This document shows, piece by piece, positions 52,752 through 63,293 of a stretch of DNA of 64,000 nucleotides. A program made the position numbers and the translations under genes. This stretch comes from Ahaetulla prasina. Its lineage: Eukaryota > Chordata > Lepidosauria > Squamata > Colubridae. How positions within the stretch are numbered: the first letter of the stretch is position 1; each line of letters opens with the position of its first letter. A model generated the notes under the pieces. The model saw only the letters and a program-made list of their open reading frames with translations, was not told the DNA's origin and did no database searches. Where the stretch lies: the NCBI RefSeq assembly GCF_028640845.1, contig NC_080548.1:16247821-16311820 (forward strand), in the 5' to 3' direction.

Positions 52752-52826
52752 GGGGCATTCTGGGAATTGAAGTCCGCACATCTTAAAATGGCATTCTGGG
52801 AATTGAAGTCCGCACATCTAAAAATG
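52752..52826. mobile_element. Hairpin MITE arm fragment, tandemly duplicated
   Basis: 'GGCATTCTGGGAATTGAAGT' CCGCACATCT occurs twice, 38 bp apart, both from the same arm. Confidence 0.75.
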
Positions 52827-52928
52827 GCTACCATCAGAGACAGCGCTCTTTAAGAATTCCGAAGAAGAGACCTCCCCAGAAAAGCCCTACTTTTGGACCG
52901 TGTATTGGGCACCAAGGTTGGGGACCAT

Positions 52929-53209
52929 GAAGCGTCAAACTCAATTTCATTGAGGGCTGCATCAGGGTTGTGTCTGACCTCAGGGGAGGGGGAGTGGCCA
53001 GGGTGGGGGTGATTAGCTCAACGTCACCCGTGTCAGGGGCAGCTCTGGTGACCCAAGCACTCTGCCAACCAAAGCCCTCGCGATCTCCATTTTCATTGGC
53101 AGAAGCACTGCAGGCCGGTCCTTTGCTGTTTTCAGGGCAGCCCCATGGGCCAGATCTAAGCACCCTGCGGGCCGGATGCGGCCCCCGGGCCTTGCGTTTG
53201 ACACCCCTG
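52929..53209 (-). mobile_element. hAT-like MITE, type C, end missing
   Basis: Minus strand starts CAGGGGTGTCAAACGCAAGG and runs parallel to 31502-31886 through 'GCAAAGGACCGGCC' and 'GGGTGACGTTGAGCT', ending in GAGTTTGACGCTTCA. No matching duplication. Confidence 0.8.
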
Positions 53210-53243
53210 GTCTAGACAGTCATTTATCTGAAATGGTAAAGGT

Positions 53244-53637
53244 CTGTGATGGGGAACCTATGGCACGCATGCCACAGGTGGCACATGGAGCCATATCTGT
53301 GGGCACGCAAGTATTTCCCTAGCTCAGCTCCAGCGCGCATGCGCATGGCGGCCAGCTGACTTTTGAGCCTTCTGGGCCCACTGGAAGTTGGGAAACGGAC
53401 CATTTCTGGTCGTTGTCCCCCTCCCCAGGCTCCTAGAAAGCCTCTGGAGCCTGGGGAGGGCAAAAAACGTGCCTACCGGGCCATCAACATGCAAAAAGCA
53501 GGGGGAGCGCGGGGGGTTGCATACGCATGTGCGAGAGGGCAGGGTGCATTGAATAGTGGGTATGGGCACACATGCGTGCGACCCCCTGTGTTCCCCCCGC
53601 ATTTGGCACACGATGGCAAAAAAGTTAGCCATCACTG
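53244..53637. mobile_element. hAT-like MITE, type B
   Basis: CTGTGATGGGGAACCTATGG and AAAAAAGTTAGCCATCACTG ends; flanks GTAAAGGT and GTACAGGT match at 7 of 8. 394 bp. It is inserted in a CR1 3' end. Confidence 0.9.
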
Positions 53638-53645
53638 GTACAGGT

Positions 53646-53700
53646 TCTTCTGCTTGAGCAGGGGGCTGGACTATAAGACCTCCAAGGTCCCTTCCAATTC
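53646..53700 (+). mobile_element. CR1 3' tip
   Basis: 'TCTTCTGCTTGAGCAGGGGG' and 'CTCCAAGGTCCCTTCCAATT', running directly into the ATTCT array. Confidence 0.8.
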
Positions 53701-53765
53701 ATTCTATTCTATTCTATTCTATTCTATTCTATTCTATTCTATTCTATTCTATTCTATTCTATTCT
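53701..53765 (+). repeat. (ATTCT)13 pentanucleotide array
   Basis: Thirteen perfect units attached to the CR1 3' tip; longest ATTCT array in the window. Confidence 0.96.
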
Positions 53766-53789
53766 AACGTCATCAGTGCACCATCTAGC

Positions 53790-53880
53790 ACTGCACAGCA
53801 CTGACGACGTTACCTAGTTTGGTAATGAGACAACGGCAACGAAAAACAACCAAGCTCAGGAGAGCACCAAGGACCCTTCG
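53790..53880 (+). mobile_element. Retroelement fragment with decayed hammerhead-like core
   Basis: CTGACGACGTTACCTAGTTT GGTAATGAGAC: the GAAA of the intact form is GAGA here. Followed by 'CCAAGCTCAGGAGAGCACCA', as at 34562. Confidence 0.45.
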
Positions 53881-55654
53881 CTTCCGCCTGACGATGCTGC
53901 TCAGCCACAAGGCAACATGCTTGGTTGGCTCAACTCCACCCACCCTGCCCTTCTTTTCCACCAGGTTGTAGAGAAGGTCTTGCCCAACCACATGATTTCA
54001 GAAGGACCTTCTCCTCCAGCATAGGAAATGATGCTCAGGAGACACGGCAGGAAGGAGAAAGAGGCAGAGAAGGCAATGAGGAAGGTTGGGGCAGGAAACA
54101 CGCCATCTCAAGTGCCTTGCAGAGGGCGGGGGGATGGGTGGGTGTTGCACATTCCGACTGAGCCATCCTGGCCAACTCTTACCCAGGATCCAGTTTCCAC
54201 AGCAACCAGGAGGGCCAAAGGCCAGCGAAGGGGTGCCCAGCCCCTCCAGTCAGAATCCCAATTGTTAAGTCTCTGAAACAAACAGCTAAAATGGACAGGA
54301 AGGGGGTGGGGTGGGAAGGGGGAGGGAAAGCTGAAAAACAGCTCAGTGTGGCATTGTCAGCGAGATGTCACTAATTGTCTGTAGGGAGAGCACACTCTCA
54401 ATTAACCCTTCAGGCGCTGCTGGCAAGGAAGAGCGCCAGGCGCCCACTCTCCTCCGCCTGGCAATTCGAATCGCACGCCTCCCCCCCTCCTCCCGTTCAG
54501 GGGTTCATTAAACAGCTTGCAACTCAGGAAAGGTAATTGGATGTGTGTGGGGGGTGGGGGGGGAAGAGCTGCTGAATTATAGACGAGGCAGTGTCTCGGG
54601 TCATACGTGCATGTGTGAGAGAGCACGTATGCCCATGTGCACGCATGTACAGCATAGAGTTAAGGAAATGGATAGCTTCCCCTTCTGCTCAGCAAGCTGT
54701 TACCTACCAAGAATTAAAAGACCAGCCAAGAGAAATTTATTTTGACCCAAATGGCAATCTTGTTGTCCTTTCCTCTTTTTTTTTTTTAAAAAAGGAGGGT
54801 CAGCAAGAGTGGGCAGAGAGTTGGGTCAAGGAGACACTTTCCAAAGAGAAGAGCTCCAGACATAAAACATCTGGAAGGGCCCAAGATGGAGAAACCGGGA
54901 CCCCAAACAAAGCTACTGAGCCACTTCATCCTCCATAAGGACTCCACGGACGGCATGTCTGCCTTCCATAACAAAGCAAAGTTTGCAGCTGCGATGGGCA
55001 ACCGGAGGCCTTTTGGCCTTGTTTCGAAAGACCTCTGCAAGAAATCAGCTCGGTCTTCTGGTAAGAAATATCTGTTTGTTCCCTGCAGGCCATCAGTTAA
55101 CGAAGTGAGAGGACAAGGTCAGAAAGAGAAGGAGAGGGAAGGGGCTGTCAAGAGAAACAAAAAATGAAGGGGAGAGAGACAAAGAGAGAGAGATGGAGAG
55201 AGAGAGAGAGAGAATGTGACTTCACATCTACCTCTAGCAGTTGCCTCAACTGTCTCCTTGTTTCATCCACGCTTTCCGAAGATGGACTCTTGGGAAAAAG
55301 TGGCCTTCAAAAGAAGCAGCTTTGCCCAGGACAGATTCACGGTATTTTGATCCCATCTGCAGATCTGTCCAGGATATTGTTAGTACAGCTGCTGCTGCAG
55401 AGAATCAGCCTTTCATGGATCAGGTATAAGCCTGCCAGTTAAGTAAACGCATGGCCAGGGGGACCCCGGGGGCTTTTCATGCTCGAGTTCTCAAGGGCAA
55501 AGTTTATCTGCTGTCCTCTAGATGCAAACAAACAGAAGCAACGTATACCAAGCCATATCAAGTGGCAGAGATGAAAACGATTGAGCAGTTGGACACCAGA
55601 TGGCTGAAAGGGGCTGCCATAAAGAAGAGGCGGGGTGGTGGCGGTGGTGTCAAC
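53881..55654. other. Unassigned, repeat-poor stretch
   Basis: About 1.8 kb with only short simple repeats ((GA)n at 55180-55213, G-runs at 54548-54562). 54340-54545 has a dense mix of short motifs (CACTAATTGTCTG, CTCAATTAACCC) without repeat signature. No credible exon found. Confidence 0.45.
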
Positions 55655-55845
55655 ACTATTCTCCAAAGCACCCGAAGGCAGGACAAGTAGCAAATGGATG
55701 GAAACTAATCAAGGAGAGAAGCAACCTAGAACTAAGGAGAAATTTCCTGACTGTTAGAACGATTGATCAGTGGAACAACTTGCCTCCAGAAGTTGTAAAT
55801 GCTCCAACACTGGACGTTTTTAAGAAGAGATTGGACAAAAATTGG
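55655..55845 (+). mobile_element. CR1 LINE fragment
   Basis: 'ATTCTCCAAAGCACCCGAAG', 'GGAAACTAATCAAGGAGAGA', 'TTTTTAAGAAGAGATTGGAC': the same segment as in the copies at 7236 and 11996, cut off before the 3' end by the next LINE. Confidence 0.87.
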
Positions 55846-56277
55846 GCCGGGTTATTTACGGGACCGCCTACTGCTACCGAATACCTCTCACCGACCCGTG
55901 CGCTCTCACAGAGAGGGACTCCTCAGGGTGCCGTCAGCGAGGCAATGTCGTCTGGCGACGCCCAGGGGAAGGGCCTTCTCTGTGGGGGCTCCCACCCTCT
56001 GGAACGAACTACCCCCCGGACTTCGTCAGCTTTCGGACCTTCGGACCTTCCGCCGCGGGCTTAAAACATACCTATTTAATTGTGCAGGACTGAGCTAGAT
56101 TTTAAATTTATGGGTTTTAATTGGGTTTTATTTTTATATTTTAATAACGGGCTTATAGAATAAGTTTTTTAATTGTTTTTATATTGTGTTTATGTGTTTT
56201 TTAAGTGCCTGTAAACCGCCCTGAGTCCTTCGGGAGATAGGGCGGTATATAAATATGATTAAATAAATAAATAAATA
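55846..56277 (+). mobile_element. L2-like LINE 3' end
   Basis: One frame reads 'AFSVGAPTLWNELPPGLRQL' then 'FRRGLKTYLF', the standard C-terminal motif of L2-group RT proteins, then stop. The UTR ends 'ACCGCCCTGAGTCC', 'GGGCGGTATATAAATATG' and (AAAT)n. The same terminal block closes the SINEs with GGGCGGGATATAAATGC. Confidence 0.85.
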
Positions 56278-56295
56278 AACCATTTGTCTGAAATG

Positions 56296-56503
56296 TAGGG
56301 GTGAAATCCAGCAGGTTCTGAAGAACCGGTAGCGGACACGTTGAGTAGTTCGGAGAACCGACAAATACCACCTCTGGCTGGTCCCAGGGGTGGGGAGAGA
56401 ATGGAGATTTTGCAGTATCCTTCCCCTGCCACTCCCACCAAGCCACTCCCACCAAGCCACACCCACAGAACCGGCAGCCGAACAAAATTGGATTTCACCA
56501 CTG
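56296..56503 (-). mobile_element. hAT-like MITE, type A
   Basis: TAGGGGTGAAATCCAGCAGG (first base changed) and GGATTTCACCACTG ends; flanks CTGAAATG and CTGAAACG match at 7 of 8. 208 bp. Confidence 0.93.
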
Positions 56504-56511
56504 CTGAAACG

Positions 56512-56560
56512 GTTATAGGACTAGAAAGCCTCCAAGGTCCCTTCCAACTCTGTTATTCTG
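56512..56560 (+). mobile_element. CR1 3' tip
   Basis: 'GACTAGAAAGCCTCCAAGGT' CCCTTCCAACTCTGTTATTC. Confidence 0.8.
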
Positions 56561-56633
56561 AAATTTCTAAGGATGAGGTCACAACCTATTCAAAAATCAT
56601 CCAGAAAGCTTTCTAAAGATTTGGCAATGACTG

Positions 56634-57380
56634 CAGGTAGTCCTTGACTTACAACTGATCGCTTAGCAACCGTTTGATGTTACAACTTCCTGCAAAAAGG
56701 GAGTTAGGATTCAGTTCTGAAGTTCTGACAAGTGTCCCCCCCATCCATGGTAGCATGACCACATTGTGGGCGCAGGGCAACACGGCTGCATTTAGGGTCG
56801 GTTGCAGTGTCCCATGGTGACGTGAATCTGTTTTACTGAAAATTGGAAGTTACGTTAAGTGTTCAGCAAAACTTCGCCACGGTGAACAATGGGTTGACTT
56901 AACAACTGTGGCATTTGTTTAATGACTGCCACGTTCATTTTATAACTGCCACATTCGCTGAATGACCACCGCAATAAAGATTATAGAACCAGATCGGTCA
57001 CATAAGTAAACTCAAAACCTTCTTCTTTCACCAAGCAGGGCTGGCCTAACAATTTTATTGAGGGTTTTTTAGTGGGGGTTTTTAAGGGGTTTGATTCATT
57101 TTTAGAATTTTACACACTCATTTTAATTACTCAGCGTATTGAATTAGATTTTTAATTAATACTGTATTTTAAATTTTTTGGTATTTATGTTTTATTGATG
57201 CTGTACACCGCCCTGAGTCCTCGGAGAAGGGCGGTATAAAAATGCAATAAATAAATAAATAAATAAAATAAATAAACTGATTTATGATTGTCTTGACATA
57301 CAACAAATGATTTATGACTGCCGTAACATATAAACCACAATGGGCAGGCTCCATTACAGTCCTATGTCAAGGACTACCTG
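56634..57380. mobile_element. Tigger-like element interrupted by an L2-like tail
   Basis: CAGGTAGTCCTTGACTTACA and GTCAAGGACTACCTG ends. The next Tigger-like element begins two bases later, with the same TA between them. Confidence 0.88.
56990..57275 (+). mobile_element. L2-like LINE 3' end, nested
   Basis: 'CTCAAAACCTTCTTCTTTCA' CCAAGCAGGGCTGGCC reads as LKTFFFHQAGLA then stop, an L2-type C-terminus. The UTR ends 'CCGCCCTGAGTCCTCGGAGA' AGGGCGGTATAAAAATGC (AAAT)n. Confidence 0.85.
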
Positions 57381-57711
57381 TACAGGTAGTCCTCGTCTTA
57401 TGAGCACAATGGAGCCCCAAAATTTTCATTCCTAAGCAAGGCAGTTGTTATGCGAGTTTAGCTCCGTTTTATGACTTCTTTTTGCCATGGATGTTAAGCG
57501 AATCACAGCAGTTAAGTGAATTATGCAGTCGTAAAGCAAATCTGGCTTCCCCCGTTGACTTTGCTTATCAGAAGCCGGCGGGGAAGGTTACAAATGGTGA
57601 TCACATGATCCTGGGATGCTGCAACGGTCATAAATACATGCCAGTTGCCAAGGGCCTTAATTGTGATCACATGACCATGGGGATGCTACAATGGTCACAA
57701 ATGTGAAAATC

Positions 57712-57835
57712 AGTGTCTACGGAGCTTCTCAGCCATCCAAGGTCATGGTTGTCCCAAAAGGTGCTTTTTCAAGAGGTAACTGGACATTCTGGTTTTTCTT
57801 TGAAGACGTTTCGCTTCTCATCCAAGAAGCTTTGC
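57712..57835 (-). mobile_element. Retroelement fragment, minus strand, with GATGAGAAGCGAAACGT motif
   Basis: Minus strand: 'AAGCTTCTTGGATGAGAAGC' GAAACGTCTTCAAAGAAAAA. This word is widespread in vertebrate genomes. Of the same general form (GATGA - short stem - GAAAC) as the other hammerhead-like copies, but a different family. Confidence 0.45.
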
Positions 57836-58166
57836 TCCTCCTTTATGTTTTATGGGAGGAGCCAATCATCTCCAAGCCTTACTTCCGAGTCACCCCTTTT
57901 TTCTTAACTGTTCTTGCCTTTTGGCAGCTCTGCGCATGCACTCACTGGGAACAAGCTCACCCTGTTCCTCTGCCTCGCTGACATCAGACTTTGGAGGCTC
58001 AGGAGTCAGCACAAAATTCCCAGATTGCCCTGGCTCCATCTCTGCCTCTGACGCAGAGCCCTCGTCCGAGCCTTCCCCAGGCTCCAGGACTGGCCCATAT
58101 TCCTCCCCAATCTCCTCACTGTCTGACTGTGCTGCCAGCTCTGGAGGCTGCTGGCGGATCACAACA
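57836..58166 (-). mobile_element. Partial LTR, minus strand
   Basis: Minus strand starts TGTTGTGATCCGCCAGCAGC and stays homologous to the 5' halves of 19710-20235 and 50583-51092. The downstream half is lost at the join with the adjoining fragment. The minus strand is open from the LTR start for about 92 codons, Glu/Ser/Pro-rich, ending near 57890. Confidence 0.7.
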
Positions 58167-58379
58167 CAACCGTCATAAATATGAATCAGTTGCCAAGCAT
58201 CCATCATAAGTATGAAAAATGGTCACTAAATGAACTATTGTAAGTCAAGGGCTACCTGTATTAAACACATCTTTGCTTTCAATATGAAGGCTTTCTAAGG
58301 AATGCAAATTGCATTTTTTTAAAAAAATACAAGTGGCCAGCATTAGAAGAGGAATAATGTCGTCTGGACCATAGTTGGA

Positions 58380-58790
58380 CCATAAGAAAGGCTGAGAGCC
58401 AGAGAACTGAGGCCTTTGAACTCTGGTGCTGGAGAAGACTCCTGCAAGTCCCTTGGACTGCAAGGTGAACAAACCAGTCAGTCCTAGAGGAGATCACCCC
58501 TGACTGTTCTTTAGAAGGCCAGATCCTGAAGATGAAACTCAAATACTTTGGCCACCTAATGAGAAGGAAGGACTTACTGGAGAAGAACCGAATGCTGGGA
58601 AAGATTGAGGGCAAAAGAAGAAGGGGATGACAGAGAATGAGAGGTGGCTGGATGGAGTCACTGAAGCAGTCGGCGTGAGGTTAAATGGACTCCCGAGGAT
58701 GGTAGACGACAGGAAGGCCTGGAGGAACATTGTCCATGGGGTCGCAATGGATCGGACATGACTTCGCAACTAACAGCAACAGCAATGTAG
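58380..58790 (+). mobile_element. Bov-B (RTE-clade) LINE 3' end, plus strand
   Basis: 'CTTTGAACTCTGGTGCTGGA', 'AAATACTTTGGCCACCTAAT', 'GGAAGGCCTGGAGGAACATT' match the complement of 30196-30590. The frame has a TGA where the other copy encodes the GRQR stretch, so it is dead. Ends CGCAACTAACAGCAACAGC. Confidence 0.92.
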
Positions 58791-60181
58791 TTTCAGGACT
58801 ACAGTGTAAGAGAAAAAGATTAAATTTCCTTTCCTCACCTGCTCTGATAGTTTTAATTACCAGCCCCACACCAAACCCATGCAATATTTTGCATTTTATT
58901 ATTATATTTTATTATAGGACTTTTTCATTATTTCATTCCTTTGTCTTAAAACATATTTTTACGGCGGTACTCTAGCTGAAAACGCACTCTGTTATTTAAC
59001 TTTAAATAACCACCGTCACCTACCTCTTGCATTAAAAAAAGAAGTGTAAAATGAAAAATAGTAGGAATCCATCAACCAGGAGGTTGAAAAAAATGTAATG
59101 GAGGAATACGCTAGCAAAACTCTTGTTTTCAAGAAAATTGCAAAACGCCATGTCCATGTAGTCAACAGATATCAAGCTCAAATCAAGGGCACGTTGACTT
59201 CTCAGTAAAAGGTGCTTTGCAGAAAGTCACTTTTCCAAACATGCAACATTAGCGAGAAGAAAAGTTTGCAGTTATTGGAATCAATGGCTTCCTTCAGAGC
59301 TTGCAGGAAGAAATTCCACATTTTTGAGGTGTAACCTCATTCAAAAGTTGGTTGCAGATCTCTTTCCTTCATTTGTTTAAGACAGCTATGCCTTAGTCTC
59401 CTATTGTCTGTCTGTCTGTCTATTTATCTACTTACGTAGCTGCCTGGGAGCTGCCTGCTTGCCTGCCAGTCAGTCAGTCAGTCAACCTGTCTGTCTACCT
59501 ATCTGTTTCTCTATAGATGCCATACACTAAATAAATAAATGCCTTTTGGTAAAAACACACAAAAAGTGAGCATTAAACCGGTGACCCCATTTGTAACCTG
59601 TAGGAATAGTGCAAGTACTAAATCTAGTTAACTTTGATAGTATGCATCATTAATCTGCAACATTATTATTACAACTATATGCGTTTACTATTCCTTAGTA
59701 AGTAATATTTGCATTTACTATTTCCTGGTAAAAAGACAAAGAAAACGATGGGAAATAACATTATTAACACTATTGTTTTTATGGAATAAATGAAAACTTA
59801 CGAAAGTGCAGCCATGGATTAACTGTGCATATTGATTCTGCAATTGTGCAATTACTTTTGGAATCCTAAAGCTGAAAACACCTCGGTTGGGATGTCCAAC
59901 TCCACAACAACCCAGCAAAAAGGACAAGGTAGGCAAACAAATGCAGAAGTAGCATTTGGGTAAGTATCTGCATCCTTTAAGACTCAGAAATGGGCACAGG
60001 AATAATTCTACAAAGTCGCAGACAGAGGCACCTATATATCCATCTTAAATTGAAAACCACAAGCAGCGATTCCCGCATCCCATTTTGATTCATGGCAGCA
60101 GAGTGATTGTGGTTCACAAGATCTGGAGGGGAATAGTCTTGCCCATCATTTTCACTGTTATGAGGAACAACTGATAAGCTA
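58791..60181. other. Unassigned AT-rich sequence with a short duplicated block
   Basis: Tetranucleotide runs (GTCT)n at 59406-59425 and (CAGT)n/(TCTG)n at 59468-59512. 59946-60005 is repeated exactly at 62880-62939. No repeat family or gene otherwise. Confidence 0.45.
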
Positions 60182-60690
60182 GGAGCTGCGCTGGCACAGT
60201 GGTTAGAGCGCAGTACTGCAGTTTGGCAGTTCGAATCTCACCAGGCTCAAGGTTGACTCAGCCTTCCATCCTTCCAAGGTTGGTAAAACGAGGACCCAGA
60301 TTGTTGGGGGCAACAGGCTGACTCTGTAAACTGCTTAGAGAGGACTGTAAAGCACTGTGAAACTGTATATGTCTAAGTGCTATTCAGTGGTGGGATCCTC
60401 CCAGTTTAACAACCAGTTCAGTGATTGCGCGCTTTGCGCTCGCACACACAGTCTGAAGAAATCTTCACTTCCGCGTTTCTTCGGAGGAGAAACACAGCTG
60501 AGGCGCAGCAATCTGCTCTGCCGCACGAATCCGCTGAGAAGATAAAGGTAAGAAAATAGCGCGGGCGGGCTGGTAGACCCATCTGATCGTCGGGACGAAC
60601 CAGTCCACTCCCAGATGATCATCGGAGCTACCGGTTCACCCAAACCGGTCCGAATCGGTAGAATCCCAACCCCTGCTATTGCTATTGCTA
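60182..60690 (+). mobile_element. Sauria-type SINE split by a hAT element
   Basis: Head GCTGGCACAGTGGTTAGAGC, B-box CAGTTCGAATCTC, shared middle, GTAAACTGCTTAGAGAGG and 'TCTAAGTGCTATT'. After the insertion the tail resumes as GCTATTGCTATTGCTA at 60675-60690. Confidence 0.9.
60385..60675. mobile_element. hAT-like MITE, type A-related, inside the SINE tail
   Basis: CAGTGGTGGGATCCTCCCAG and GGTAGAATCCCAACCCCTG ends, 291 bp. The target lies in the GCTATT array, so the exact duplication cannot be told from the array. Confidence 0.85.
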
Positions 60691-61350
60691 CATCTCAGTC
60701 CCGAAGGGCCAAATATCCCAGAATTCAGGAGTGGCTCTCTCAGTGTCTTATGCGCTGGCAACACAGTCTGTAGCTATCTGTAATCTGTGGTCCAGGAAGA
60801 CTATTTGGAAGGCCTGGATTGTAACATGGAGATGCACATTGTCATCTGTTGCAGCAATCAAACCACACACGTCCTAAGCCGCCTGCAACGGAGCTGTGAA
60901 ATGCTTTAGATTCAATTCCAAAAATGCGCTTCAAAGTGTGAGGGGATGTATATACAGCCCTCGACTGCAACTCTTTAAAGCACCTTTTCCAAATTATTTC
61001 TAGCGCGTTGCCCAGCCTTAGTCTATAATAAGCTCTCAAACATTCCAGGATGTGACCATAGTAACAAAAAAAAAGAAAGAAAGAAAAAAAGAAAAAAAGA
61101 AAGAGGAAATAAACTAGGGCAGGGGAAAAAAAGAAATTTGCCCAAAACTGATCCACCACAGGGAATAAACATCAAATCATAAGACAAGAGAATTGAGGAT
61201 AGACAGCAGCTACCATGATCCCCCAAATCCTTAAAGGAATATCCCCAAGACATCATTTTGAGATGCCCTGCCTATTCTCCCCTTCCAAAATAGAATCAAC
61301 AAATTGCTTCTCTTCCAAAGACAGGAGACAGGAAGCTCTTATTTTATTTT

Positions 61351-61436
61351 ATTTTTTTATTGGCCAAGTGTGATTGGACACACAAGGAATTTGTCTTGGT
61401 GCATATGCTCTCAGTGTACATAAAAGAAAAGATACG
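61351..61436 (-). mobile_element. CR1-type 3' tip, minus strand (copy 1)
   Basis: 'TATTGGCCAAGTGTGATTGG' to 'GTACATAAAAGAAAAGATAC', complement of the 3' UTR seen at 23040-23130, with a (TTTTA)n side instead of ATTCT. Confidence 0.87.
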
Positions 61437-61523
61437 TTCATCTCATGTGATTTAACACTGGGGCAAAATACAGGGAAAAGCGGGGGGGGGGGATCAGCGG
61501 TGCTGGGTGAAGTTGGTTTCAAA

Positions 61524-61922
61524 CAAGGGTGGACTTCAAAAATTTTAGCAAGGGGTTCTCTGCCCGGTTGCTGGGTGAGCGTGGCCATGGTGGGCGTGGC
61601 TTAGTCGGCCTCCTGCACCACAGCGGGGGAGGAGGGGTGTTTGCCCTCCCTGGGTTCCGGAAGCTTTCCTTGAGCCTCCGGGAGAGTGAAAATAGCCTCC
61701 CCAGGCTTCCCGAACTTCCGGTAGGCCCATTTTTCATCTTCCCTGAGGCTCCGTACATGCCCTGCACTTACCTGCATCCAAAACAGGTTGCGTGGGGACT
61801 CTTGGGAGGGGCAGGGTGGGTGGGGCCAGCCAGGATTGGCATTTGGGGGTTCTCCTAAGTGCCCAGAATCTTAGCTAGAGGTTTTCCCGAACCCCTGCGA
61901 ACCCCCAGCAGCCCCACCCCTG
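61524..61922 (+). mobile_element. hAT-like MITE, CAGGGGTGGG subfamily (copy 1)
   Basis: CAAGGGTGGACTTCAAAAAT and 'GCAGCCCCACCCCTG' ends; flanks GTTTCAAA and GTTTCAAC match at 7 of 8. 399 bp. Confidence 0.92.
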
Positions 61923-62354
61923 GTTTCAACACCATACAAGAAAGGAGTTTCCCACTATCAGTTTGGCAAAGAACAACCAGACACTTCTACCTTTGCATTC
62001 CCCACCCACCATTTCATAAAATTCCCTGGACTGGTCATAAAACTCTCTCCACCCCCCACCCTCCACCCTCCGCAGTCCAGTCCTTGCCAGAAAAGGTATG
62101 AGGGCCAAAGTAAAGGATTGGGTTTCCTTTGGGGGCGGGGGCGGGGGGGAAGGCAGAAGAGGAGAGAGACATGAAGGATCAAGTGGAGAGCATTCCAGCT
62201 GTCAGCCTGTACTGTTCTCTTTCTTTTTGGAAAAGCCCCAGAATTCCTTATCGGGTTCACCCAAGTACTAATGGGTGCTGAAAGTGGAGAATGGCAACAT
62301 CAGGAGCAAGTAAGCGTGCGGAATGACAAAGAAACGAACCCCATGGGCAGGGAA

Positions 62355-62404
<50 letters not shown>

Positions 62405-62421
62405 ACGCGCGCGCGTGTGTG
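62355..62421. repeat. (GT)n array with GCGCACGCGCGCGC core
   Basis: About 22 GT units, then an alternating purine-pyrimidine GCGCACGCGCGCGCGTGTGTG. Strongly Z-DNA-prone by sequence. Confidence 0.94.
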
Positions 62422-62879
62422 CCTGGGGGCAGCTGAATAGTACAGCTGTATCGACATCCCTGGGGAATCAAGAGGAAGCAAGCAATGAAAGCAGCATTGT
62501 AGTGTACGAAATGGGCGGTGTTTGCATTTTGGGATGGTGCAATTCCGTTTCCCTCTTTTAGGTTAATACCCTTTGATCCTCTGGAGTCTAGACACACTAC
62601 AATAGCTGTCGAGGGCTTCAGAGTCCATTCCAAACTGGTGCTTCGGAGCACTGGGCCATGACCAACGATCTGCCTGCAGCTCTTTAAAGCAGCTGCATCC
62701 TTCCTGTAGTTCATACATTTCAAAAGCGCCTTTTCTGAATTATTTCCAAAGCACAACCCCAACTAAACAAGTCATCTCTTGAGATTAGCTTCTTCTATTC
62801 TTACCTGCCCTTGGTTGATCTAAGCACAGACTAATGCCTTCCCATCCAGAAGCACATGAACCGAAGGTAGTATTGAATT
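62422..62879. other. Unassigned, weakly similar to 60880-61000
   Basis: 'TGCAGCTCTTTAAAGCAGCT' and 'CGCCTTTTCTGAATTATTTC' parallel 'TGCAACTCTTTAAAGCACCT' and 'TCCAAATTATTTCTAGCGCG' near 60966-61005, hinting at an older duplication. Confidence 0.45.
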
Positions 62880-63121
62880 GAAGTAGCATTTGGGTAAGTA
62901 TCTGCATCCTTTAAGACTCAGAAATGGGCACAGGAATAAACATCAAATCATAAGACAAGAGAATTGAGGATAGACAGCAGCTACCATGATCCCCCAAATC
63001 CTTAAAGGAATATCCCCAAGACATCATTTTGAGATGCCCTGCCTATTCTCCCCTTCCAAAATAGAATCAACAAATTGCTTCTCTTCCAAAGACAGGAGAC
63101 AGGAAGCTCTTATTTTATTTT

Positions 63122-63207
63122 ATTTTTTTATTGGCCAAGTGTGATTGGACACACAAGGAATTTGTCTTGGTGCATATGCTCTCAGTGTACATAAAAGAAA
63201 AGATACG
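63122..63207 (-). mobile_element. CR1-type 3' tip, minus strand (copy 2)
   Basis: Duplicate of 61351-61436. Confidence 0.87.
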
Positions 63208-63293
63208 TTCATCTCATGTGATTTAACACTGGGGCAAAATACAGGGAAAAGTGGGGGGGGGGATCAGTGGTGCTGGGTGAAGTTGGTTTCAAC

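Larger units (their letters stand above)
57383..58258. mobile_element. Second Tigger-like element, back-to-back, interrupted by retroelement pieces
   Basis: CAGGTAGTCCTCGTCTTATG and 'GTAAGTCAAGGGCTACCTG' ends. It carries TGATCACATGATCC and GTGATCACATGACC. Interrupted at about 57712-58166 by a hammerhead-like fragment joined to a partial LTR. Confidence 0.86.
61163..62226. repeat. Recent local duplication, copy 1
   Basis: Matches 62934-64000 at an offset of 1,771 bp (1,769 by the end, from small indels), with roughly 15 differences over 1.06 kb. It includes a CR1 tip and a hAT MITE. Confidence 0.95.

Noticed and set aside
62268..62762. 164-codon minus-strand frame with a His/Thr run
   Set aside because: The run is the GT microsatellite read on the other strand; flanks are unremarkable.
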